From: Patescibacteria group bacterium
GTDB lineage: Bacteria; Patescibacteriota; Microgenomatia; UBA1406; GWC2-37-13
NCBI GenBank assembly: GCA_943356515.1
Contig: CALRFM010000055.1
Span: 1 to 7,014 of the forward strand
DNA length: 7,014 nucleotides
Direction of reading: 5' to 3'
Part shown: piece by piece, positions 1-5,608 of the stretch
Numbering within the stretch: position 1 is the stretch's first letter
How the letters are laid out: each line of letters starts with the position of its first letter
Program-made: the position numbers and the translations under genes
The notes under the pieces: model-generated
The model's database searches: none
What the model saw: the letters and a program-made list of their open reading frames with translations, nothing else
Told to the model about the DNA's origin: nothing

Positions 1-564
1 AAGTTTTCTACCTATGCCACATGGTGGATTCGCCAAGCGATAACCCGCGCTATTGCCGATCAGTCACGAACTATTCGTATTCCGGTACACATGGTAGATC
101 AGATCAACAGATTTTACAAAACCCAGCGTAAGCTCATGCAACAACATGGTAAAGATCCAGATGTAAAAGATATTGCAAAAGAGATGGAAATAACAGTAGA
201 GGACGCAGAAAACTTGATGCGTATTTCACAGCAACCAAAATCGTTATCTACCCCTGTGGGAGATGACAAAGAAGCCACTCTTGAGCAGTTTATCGCAGAT
301 GGGTCAAAGCCTTCTCTTTACGATGCAGTTTCACAGGAGCTTTTAAAAGATGCACTGGGCGAAGTACTTGAAACATTATCTCCTCGGGAGAAGCGAGTAC
401 TTATGATGCGATTTGGACTCGAAGATGGAAAACCAAAAACGCTCGAAGAAGTAGGAAAAGAATTTAAAGTAACCAGAGAGCGCATACGCCAAATAGAAGC
501 AAAAGCTATTCGTAAACTCAAACATCCAACAAGAGCACGTAAGCTCAAGGATTTTTTAGATTGA
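1..564 (+). CDS. rpoD: RNA polymerase primary sigma factor RpoD/SigA, C-terminal part (5' end outside window)
   Basis: This is the housekeeping sigma-70 subunit, which directs RNA polymerase to -10 and -35 promoter elements. Frame 1 is open from the first base to TGA at 562-564 and gives 187 residues of the C-terminal part; the N-terminal regions lie off the window. Fragment residues 1-30 are region 2.3/2.4, starting KFSTYATWWIRQAITRAIAD, with the promoter-melting Trp pair (W8, W9) and the -10 readers Q12 and T15. Residues about 27-75 are region 3.0/3.1, with H30 (E. coli H455) and D33 where E. coli has E458. The region 3.2 finger is near 81-100 (STPVGDDKEATLEQF). Region 4 runs about 115-187, with the 4.2 helix-turn-helix at 147-174 (VTRERIRQIEAKA; -35 contacts R159, E160, R163). 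It ends HPTRARKLKDFLD, the usual RpoD tail. The first internal ATG (base 91) is not the true start because homology continues to base 1. Identification is essentially certain. Confidence 0.97.
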   Translation, partial: KFSTYATWWIRQAITRAIADQSRTIRIPVHMVDQINRFYKTQRKLMQQHGKDPDVKDIAKEMEITVEDAENLMRISQQPKSLSTPVGDDKEATLEQFIADGSKPSLYDAVSQELLKDALGEVLETLSPREKRVLMMRFGLEDGKPKTLEEVGKEFKVTRERIRQIEAKAIRKLKHPTRARKLKDFLD

Positions 565-597
565 TAAAATGTAATAGATCCCACCTTGTACGTTTCG

Positions 598-606
598 TGG
601 TATAGT
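598..606 (+). promoter_or_regulatory. Extended -10 promoter of the CPBP gene, placed for a leaderless transcript
   Basis: The 49-bp gap after the sigma gene contains TGGTATAGT (598-606): a TGn extension followed by the -10 hexamer TATAGT (601-606). No good -35 lies about 17 bp upstream, which is typical of extended -10 promoters. The hexamer ends 7 nt before the ATG at 614, so transcription would start on or within a base or two of the start codon. No Shine-Dalgarno precedes the ATG. The motif is seen directly; leaderless initiation is inferred. No convincing terminator for the sigma gene was found in this gap, so read-through is also possible. Confidence 0.6.
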
Positions 607-613
607 AATATAA

Positions 614-1267
614 ATGAAAAAGCAGCTTTCTCCCATTCAAAAGATGCTCAATGCTTGGGCAGTTTCAATGATTATTTGGAGCCTATATCGTGCTTATCTT
701 GGAACTTCTATGCCGATTTGGATTGACGAGCTTATTGCCAAACCATTAGTCTTCCTTGTTCCCATTTATTACTACATAACTCAAATAGAGAAACAGGATT
801 TTTTAAAAGGGGTAGATTTTACCTTCAAAAATATCAAAAAACATATCATTTTTGGCCTTCTTATTGGCGGAGTATTTTTTACAACAGGTATAGTGGTTCA
901 ATATCTAAAGACGGGGAGTTTGGGACTTCTTCCTATAACAACTATGTTATATTTTGCCATTATTGCATTGGCTTCTAGTTTTTCAGAAGAAATTCTTTCT
1001 CGTGGATTTATTCTCAAAAGATTGTATGAAGACTCAGGAAGTATGATAAGTTCAGTCTTTATTGCAAGTTTTTTATTCTTTTTTCTTCATATTCCGATAT
1101 TATTTACCAATCCAAACATATATGGATTCGCACTTATTCAGGTAATGATAACTGATCTATTATTAAGCTTCACCGTTTCTCTTTTATATCTTCAACGAAA
1201 ACACATCATTGTCCCCATTTTGCTCCATGCTTTTTATTCCTTAAGTATTTATTTGTTTATTTCATAA
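614..1267 (+). CDS. CPBP-family intramembrane metalloprotease-like protein (Abi/Rce1 type), 217 aa
   Basis: This polytopic membrane protein belongs to the CPBP (CAAX protease / bacteriocin-processing, Abi) superfamily. The start is fixed by an in-frame TAA immediately before the ATG. Hydrophobic segments lie near residues 14-30, 43-56, 76-95, 108-122, 145-165, 172-194 and 198-216. Motif 1 (EExxxR) is E125-E126...R130 in FSEEILSRGF. Motif 2 (FxxxH) is F155...H159. Motif 3 is H205 in LLHAFYS, where the Asn often found four residues after the His is Ser209. Glutamates and histidines of these motifs are the catalytic set in Rce1. In bacteria, members have been linked to peptide maturation, bacteriocin self-immunity or membrane scaffolding; the substrate here is unknown. 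It follows rpoD with its own promoter, and its 3' end overlaps the convergent GT-C gene by 19 bp. The family call is firm; protease activity is not established. Confidence 0.87.
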   Translation: MKKQLSPIQKMLNAWAVSMIIWSLYRAYLGTSMPIWIDELIAKPLVFLVPIYYYITQIEKQDFLKGVDFTFKNIKKHIIFGLLIGGVFFTTGIVVQYLKTGSLGLLPITTMLYFAIIALASSFSEEILSRGFILKRLYEDSGSMISSVFIASFLFFFLHIPILFTNPNIYGFALIQVMITDLLLSFTVSLLYLQRKHIIVPILLHAFYSLSIYLFIS

Positions 1268-2880
1268 ATCCAAAATACCTCTTCATCTTGGACGGTTATT
1301 TTTTTCACATCATTTGTTCCAATTCCTGTTCCATTAAAATCTTCAGGGTAACCAATATATGAAGTTCTATCAGCCGTACTCATATCGGGTGGTTTAAACG
1401 AAAAGGTGAATTTATCGTACGTTTCCACCTCGCCAAACCCGTATTCTCCCAGCTCACTTAAATGAGCTTGAGGTTGATAATCTTTGGGAGGAAAGCCAAG
1501 ATAAAAAAGAGTAAAAATATATGGTTGACCATGGCGTTTTGTTATGTAGTATTTATCGGTGGTGTCATAAGAATCATCAATATACGATCCTAGCTCATGG
1601 TATCCACACTGCCAGGCATGAACCGTGCCCACCTGATTGGGGTAGTGGTTAAAGTAGAAATCCCACGACATGAATATATAAAAGAACAATAATGTCGCAA
1701 TTATACCTGTCACTAAAGCTCGAATTGGCTTACTATTAATCGAGTGCGCAAACCAATAGATGCCATAAGATGAGGCAAGGAGTAGGGGAATGATCATCAG
1801 GTATGATCTGGTAAGCGATCCAGTTTGCCAAGCAAGAGCAGCAGTGATGGGCGCCATCAAGAGAAGTGAGGAGAGGAGGAATCTTTGTTTTTCTTTTCGA
1901 TGAAAAATGAAATATATCCCGACAATAAAGAATATGTATTCAATTGGTGAGATGGGGGATATCCCTGGAGTTCCAAAACGCTGGTTCCTATCCCCTACCG
2001 AAACCAAAAATTCAGGAGAGAAGTAGGAAAGGTATTGATTTGATAGTAACTGCACGCCGTAGGTAATTTTATTATGAATTTCGCGGGAATTATGATCGTT
2101 CCGAAGCGAATCAATAGTTAATGAAAATCCCTTGTTGCTTGTGAAGAGTAAGTTACTTATGCGAGAGGATGGTTGCAGTAGCTCTGATGCGCCAAACAAT
2201 AGTATTGGTATCAAGAATATCAGGAGCGCCTTTGCGGCATATTTCATGGAAATTTTCTGCAATATAATAGTCACGATAATCCATCCAAAAGCAAAGAGCG
2301 CAAGAAGCTTGCCAGCATGATAGGTAAAGAGACTTATTCCTGTAATAAGTGTAAGTAGGCCAAGCGTTTTGTAAGAAAACGAATGAGTTAACTTGATGAA
2401 TAATTGCAATATAAGTATTGTCAGTACCAACATAATCACATCTTCGTGAATATGACGTGACATAATCTGTATCCATGGCGATACGCTGGCTAATAAGGCT
2501 GCTATGATCGAAATTGTTTTGTTTTTAAATAAGCTATTTGCGAGCGAGTAAAACAAAAGTGGCATCAATACTCCCATAAGAATAAACGGTAATCGAGCTG
2601 TAGTTTCATTCAACCCAAAAATACCAATAAATGGAACCATGGAATATATCGTTACTGGAAGTTTATTTTCACCAAACGCCTGAAATCGAAGCGGCATCAC
2701 TTTACCATATTCGTCTTTCCCCGTTTCAAGTATGGAATAGGCATTATACGCAAATGACGCTTCATCTGAATTAAAACAAGGGAAATCTATAGAACGCATA
2801 TGAAGAAGCAGGGCAATAAACACACACAGTGCCAGCAGGAGTACTTCTTTAGTTTTTAGTAAATTGGTTAAGTATTTCAT
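1249..2880 (-). CDS. GT-C membrane glycosyltransferase, ArnT/PMT_2 (GT39/GT83-like), 543 aa
   Basis: Likely a polyprenyl-phosphate-sugar-dependent transferase acting on the outer face of the membrane; neither donor nor acceptor can be read from the sequence. The N-terminal helix (about 12-28) is followed by the first outer loop with the acidic pair D39-E40 (FNSDEASFAYNAYSI), the usual GT-C catalytic site. FGENKLP (69-75) and TTARLPF (93-99) are further family motifs. About twelve hydrophobic segments span 12-410. A large loop at 235-312 contains YFSPEFL (286-292) and GDRNQRFGTPG (296-306), a pattern I recall from CPR/archaeal relatives. A soluble tail of about 135 residues (408-543), including ITKRHGQPYIFTLFY (446-460), is probably extracytoplasmic. 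It is the last gene of the four-gene operon. Its ATG lies inside the preceding gene (32-nt overlap), without a Shine-Dalgarno. The first Met is chosen because it precedes helix 1. The 3' end overlaps the convergent CPBP gene by 19 bp. Confidence 0.9.
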   Translation of the reverse strand: MKYLTNLLKTKEVLLLALCVFIALLLHMRSIDFPCFNSDEASFAYNAYSILETGKDEYGKVMPLRFQAFGENKLPVTIYSMVPFIGIFGLNETTARLPFILMGVLMPLLFYSLANSLFKNKTISIIAALLASVSPWIQIMSRHIHEDVIMLVLTILILQLFIKLTHSFSYKTLGLLTLITGISLFTYHAGKLLALFAFGWIIVTIILQKISMKYAAKALLIFLIPILLFGASELLQPSSRISNLLFTSNKGFSLTIDSLRNDHNSREIHNKITYGVQLLSNQYLSYFSPEFLVSVGDRNQRFGTPGISPISPIEYIFFIVGIYFIFHRKEKQRFLLSSLLLMAPITAALAWQTGSLTRSYLMIIPLLLASSYGIYWFAHSINSKPIRALVTGIIATLLFFYIFMSWDFYFNHYPNQVGTVHAWQCGYHELGSYIDDSYDTTDKYYITKRHGQPYIFTLFYLGFPPKDYQPQAHLSELGEYGFGEVETYDKFTFSFKPPDMSTADRTSYIGYPEDFNGTGIGTNDVKKITVQDEEVFWIYEINK

Positions 2881-3748
2881 GATCAGTAACGTTATGGGGA
2901 ACGCTCAGTCGTTTAAATAAAATAAAAGGGAATCGTATTGCTGCTTGCACAAATCCAGACAGGAATGCTATGTCTCCAGTCAGTATAGATCGAATAATGC
3001 GTTTCAACAATGCAAATGTATGAGAAATAATAAGAGATAGCGACGAAATATTTTTCCAGATAAATATGAGCTGATTACGATATGCAATAGCGGTAATGTG
3101 ATTTTTTGAAAAGTGTTTATTAATGGTTGTTTCATGGTGATGTTCAACTTCAACTTCACTTGTAAATAATATGACATACCCCTTTTTCCAGGCTCTATAC
3201 GATAAATCAATGTCTTCCCAATAAAATGGCCCGTAGAGCTCATCAAATCCACCAAGGCCGCGGAACTTAGCTGCATCGATAAGACTTGCTCCACCTTCAG
3301 CCCAACCATTGATCCCACTACTTATATCATCAGCCTTACTATGTTGTACAAATCCATCTTTCCAACATATGATATTTTTCCCCACTGGTGAGCCATCCTT
3401 CTCTATCTGTTTGAGTGATATAGCAAAGAGATGTTCATCTTTTTTAAACTGAGAAATAAGTGAAGTAAATTGAGCGTCTTTCAACAACACATCATCATTA
3501 CATAAAAAAACATAATCGTTTATTGCTGCGTTCACTCCAGTATTTACTGCTCCAGAGAAGCCCATATTTTTCTTATTCTCAATAAGTGTTACTTCAGGAA
3601 AATCGCTCATTGCACCGAGTACTGATGTTTTCGGATCGTCATTTACCACAATTACTTCACATCCAGCAAAGTGTGACATATTGCGTTTGAGATATTCAAC
3701 CAACCCTTTTTCATTGCGGTAAGTTGGGATAACAATAGATATATTCAT
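2849..3748 (-). CDS. GT2 glycosyltransferase, rhamnosyltransferase (WbbL/RfbF)-like, 299 aa
   Basis: A cytosolic, GT-A fold family 2 inverting transferase that would add a nucleotide-activated sugar to a growing glycan. It begins with the classical MNISIVIPTYRNEKGL strand. Nucleotide-binding VVNDD is at 34-38. ENKKNMGFSGAVNTG (57-71) matches the 'N..N.GF..G.N.G' signature of the rhamnosyl/galactofuranosyltransferase branch. The metal-binding DxD equivalent is NDD (84-86, in FLCNDDVLL). The acceptor/base region is GGFDELYGPFYWEDIDLSYR (166-185), followed by a metal-ligand candidate in HHH (203-205). The C-terminal part (about 227-280) is hydrophobic and basic and probably rests on the membrane. 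The start overlaps the upstream gene's stop as ATGA (4 nt), which predicts translational coupling; no Shine-Dalgarno is present. Its stop (TAA) lies 32 nt inside the next gene. The family is secure; sugar specificity is a guess. Confidence 0.92.
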   Translation of the reverse strand: MNISIVIPTYRNEKGLVEYLKRNMSHFAGCEVIVVNDDPKTSVLGAMSDFPEVTLIENKKNMGFSGAVNTGVNAAINDYVFLCNDDVLLKDAQFTSLISQFKKDEHLFAISLKQIEKDGSPVGKNIICWKDGFVQHSKADDISSGINGWAEGGASLIDAAKFRGLGGFDELYGPFYWEDIDLSYRAWKKGYVILFTSEVEVEHHHETTINKHFSKNHITAIAYRNQLIFIWKNISSLSLIISHTFALLKRIIRSILTGDIAFLSGFVQAAIRFPFILFKRLSVPHNVTDHEILNQFTKN

Positions 3749-4830
3749 GGTTTAAGTATAGCAACTACACGTTTTTGAAACACATCATAGGAGAACGTAT
3801 TTTGTACATATTCGCGAGCTTTTTGCGTCATACTGTCTGCTTTAGATTGAAGTGCCATAAGTTCATTCATCTCCCTAAAAAGCTCATCTTGAGTGGTAAA
3901 TAATATGCCATTTTCCCCCTGTGAAATAATTTCTTTCGGTCCGCCCGCAGCATATGCGCAGGTAATGCATCCAGATGCCATAGCTTCTAGGGGAGTTATG
4001 CCAAGGTGCTCTACATTTTCAGGATGATTATTTTCATCTACGCCGTATCCTGCAAAATGCCAATAAAATTGTGAAGATCTATACAAATCTAATAGTTGCG
4101 TAAACGAAATGTTTTGCTTAAACTCAATGGAACTATCATCACCAACTCGTTGTTTGAGCTTTTGAACATACGCTTCGTCCTCCGGCTTTACCATGCCAGC
4201 AAGAATGAGTTTATAATCTGCAAATGCTGGGTATTTTTTCTTCAATTCCTGAAACCATTCAATGCCAATATCTTGACGTTTGGCATGCAAATGGGTAAAG
4301 AAGCGACCAACCATAAGAATTGTTTTATCTTTCTTGTTGACAACCTCTTGGAAAAAATCGCTTTCAATATACGGGTAGATGATGTCATTCTTAATACCCC
4401 ATTTGGAAAGACTTTTACCGGTAAATTGTGAATTTGACACAAACTGTGCATGTAATGTTTTGAGTTTATTTACGAGACTTTGACTGTAGAGCTTTTTATT
4501 GGGAACCATGCAAAAAATGATATTTTTCTGAGCCGAAGAATAAAAATAACTTCCATCAGTAACATAGAAAAATAGGTCATATTCTTTCAGAATTAAATTT
4601 TTTGATAAGAAAGCTACTCCAGATAATGTGGGTTTAAAAGTAATATTTTGAAATGAAATATTTAAGCTTTGTTTTATTTTTTCAGACAAATCTTCATTCC
4701 AAAAGATAGTGATATTATAGCCTCGATCATTGAGCACCTTAAGTATAGAGAGAATATGTTTTTCTCCACCGCCCATTACATCGAGGTACGGGTCATATAG
4801 TGCTGCTTTTTTTGTGGTGGTATTTTTCAT
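3745..4830 (-). CDS. GT4 (GT-B fold) glycosyltransferase with Alg11-like N-terminal signature, 361 aa
   Basis: A retaining family-4 transferase that would add a sugar (often mannose or glucose from a nucleotide donor) to a lipid-linked glycan. Numbered from the chosen ATG at 4830, the N-terminal domain opens with KKAALYDPYLDVMGGGEKHI (7-26); the Gly-rich GGGEKH loop resembles the eukaryotic Alg11 group. VSNSQFTGKSL is at 131-141. The C-terminal Rossmann domain starts with ILMVGRF (171-177) and HAKRQD (182-187), whose basic residues normally contact the donor phosphates. The donor-site EX7E motif is E274...E282 in VEHLGITPLEAMASG, followed by AGGPKEII (295-302). The open frame extends further upstream, with a TTG at 4902 and ATG at 4899. 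I chose 4830 because family members begin just before the first beta strand and the extension overlaps the neighbour's conserved C-terminus. Overlaps are 38 nt with the gene before and 4 nt with the gene after. Confidence 0.9.
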   Translation of the reverse strand: MKNTTTKKAALYDPYLDVMGGGEKHILSILKVLNDRGYNITIFWNEDLSEKIKQSLNISFQNITFKPTLSGVAFLSKNLILKEYDLFFYVTDGSYFYSSAQKNIIFCMVPNKKLYSQSLVNKLKTLHAQFVSNSQFTGKSLSKWGIKNDIIYPYIESDFFQEVVNKKDKTILMVGRFFTHLHAKRQDIGIEWFQELKKKYPAFADYKLILAGMVKPEDEAYVQKLKQRVGDDSSIEFKQNISFTQLLDLYRSSQFYWHFAGYGVDENNHPENVEHLGITPLEAMASGCITCAYAAGGPKEIISQGENGILFTTQDELFREMNELMALQSKADSMTQKAREYVQNTFSYDVFQKRVVAILKP

Positions 4831-5569
4831 ATAAAAATAAATACGTAATGGTTTTTGAATATGCCTGATACATGCTTTCAATAGCGCCAATAGATCCATC
4901 AAGAAATCCCATCTTTAATATAAGTCTACGAGTTAACTCGCCAATAAATTTTCGAAAAAAAGTCATAGCTCTAACGGGCCGTTTTGCTTGAAATAATAAA
5001 TCAGATTCAATATCTTCGTATACTATTGTTTTTTTTACCATATCTTCCAAGTCACCATGAAAGTAATGCTCTATTGTATTTTTTAACGTTTTATGTGGAC
5101 CATCAATAATGGGTGTTGAGTGAATGTGGTTTGGCCACTCTTTGAATGCTGATTTGTTCATTAAACGAATCTGTTTATCTGGCCACCATCCACCATGTTT
5201 TAGCCACAACCTTGTTCCAAAGATGTTTTTTCGAGGGATGTAATAGTGGGTAGGTGCCGACGGAGCAACCTCCGTTTGTACAATATTTCTTATCTCTTGC
5301 GCAAGTTTTGACGTTATACGTTCATCGGCATCTAAAATCATCACCCATGGACTAGTAGCTTGTTCTATACCAAATGCACGAGCAGGCTCTACATATTGAG
5401 AGAATGGAAATGATACTAGTCTGATATTATTTTTATGCGCAATTTCTTTCGTTTCATCGGTACTTTCCATATCGATCACAACGATATCATCAGATAAGAT
5501 TTTAGCAGAATTTATACATGCTTGGATATTTTTTTCTTCGTTTCTGGTGTGGATTATAACAGTAATCAT
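4793..5569 (-). CDS. GT2 glycosyltransferase, WaaE/KdtX-LgtF-like, 258 aa
   Basis: A cytosolic family 2 transferase of the branch that includes the LPS core glucosyltransferases WaaE/LgtF. In a lineage that may lack LPS it would act on another surface glycan. It starts MITVIIHTRNEEKNIQACI (GT-A first strand). Nucleotide-binding DMESTDET is at 33-40, EPARAFGIEQA at 61-71, and the metal-binding DxD is LDADER (79-84). The branch signature HGGWWPDKQIRLM (125-137) carries the likely catalytic Asp131. HYFHGDLEDMVKK (168-180) is also typical. The tail (203-247) is basic and amphipathic/hydrophobic and includes MGFLDGSIGAI, matching the usual WaaE-type C-terminus that associates with membrane. This is the first gene of the minus-strand operon. 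It starts 39 bp from a divergent GT-C gene, with no Shine-Dalgarno before its ATG, and its TGA lies 38 nt inside the next gene. The family is secure; the sugar and acceptor are unknown. Confidence 0.92.
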   Translation of the reverse strand: MITVIIHTRNEEKNIQACINSAKILSDDIVVIDMESTDETKEIAHKNNIRLVSFPFSQYVEPARAFGIEQATSPWVMILDADERITSKLAQEIRNIVQTEVAPSAPTHYYIPRKNIFGTRLWLKHGGWWPDKQIRLMNKSAFKEWPNHIHSTPIIDGPHKTLKNTIEHYFHGDLEDMVKKTIVYEDIESDLLFQAKRPVRAMTFFRKFIGELTRRLILKMGFLDGSIGAIESMYQAYSKTITYLFLYEKYHHKKSSTI

Positions 5570-5571
5570 AA

Positions 5572-5601
5572 TTGCATTTACTTTTAGATTAATTGTATAA
5601 T
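5572..5601 (+). promoter_or_regulatory. Sigma-70 promoter of the right-hand GT-C gene, placed for a leaderless transcript
   Basis: A perfect -10 TATAAT (5596-5601) has a -35-like TTGCAT (5572-5577) with an 18-bp spacer. The -10 ends 7 nt before the ATG at 5609, so the predicted transcript starts at or next to the start codon. No Shine-Dalgarno is possible in that layout. The hexamers are seen directly; promoter activity and leaderless initiation are inferred. The -35 lies within 8 bp of the divergent gene's start codon, so the two promoters share the same short region. Confidence 0.65.
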
Positions 5602-5602
5602 A
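5597..5602 (-). promoter_or_regulatory. Candidate -10 element for the minus-strand glycosyltransferase operon
   Basis: Read on the minus strand, 5602 to 5597 is TATTAT, offset by one base from the plus-strand TATAAT. It would start transcription roughly 20 nt before the ATG at 5569. No -35-like hexamer and no TGn extension were found for it, so the assignment rests on the hexamer, its position, and the operon needing a promoter in or near a 39-bp gap. Confidence 0.3.
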
Positions 5603-5608
5603 CTTATC

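Larger units (their letters stand above)
1249..5569 (-). other. Four-gene glycosyltransferase operon (GT2-GT4-GT2-GT-C) with all junctions overlapping
   Basis: Transcription runs from 5569 down to 1249. Consecutive genes overlap by 38 nt (4793-4830), 4 nt (3745-3748, ATGA) and 32 nt (2849-2880), leaving no room for internal terminators and suggesting translational coupling. Three soluble transferases followed by one GT-C membrane enzyme fits stepwise inner-face assembly with an outer-face modification. Operon structure is inferred from the spacing. Confidence 0.8.

Noticed and set aside
318..584. Minus-strand open frame (88 codons) opposite rpoD.
   Set aside because: It lies antisense to highly conserved sigma region 4 and its Ser/Arg-rich translation shows no recognisable domain; a shadow frame.
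581..600. CCAC...GTGG inverted repeat after rpoD, a possible terminator or operator.
   Set aside because: Only 4 bp of stem with a 12-nt loop and no T tract; it overlaps the extended -10 region and could easily arise by chance.
1269..1305. TCCAA (1269-1273) and TTGGA (1288-1292) inverted repeat followed by a run of seven T (1299-1305), a possible terminator for the CPBP gene.
   Set aside because: The stem is only 5 bp with a 14-nt loop, and the T run starts 6 nt after it. The whole stretch is explained as the 3' coding part of the minus-strand GT-C gene, so it is too weak to call.
2153..2476. Minus-strand open frame (107 codons) within the GT-C gene.
   Set aside because: It is in another frame of a gene with clear continuous family motifs, and the translation has no domain-like pattern.
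3004..3318. Minus-strand 104-codon open frame inside the rhamnosyltransferase-like GT2 gene, considered as evidence of a frameshift.
   Set aside because: The GT2 frame is continuous through all its motifs from 3748 to 2849, so no frameshift is needed.
4096..4431. Plus-strand open frame (111 codons) opposite the GT4 gene.
   Set aside because: It lies antisense to the GT4 catalytic region, with no recognisable motif and no promoter signal.
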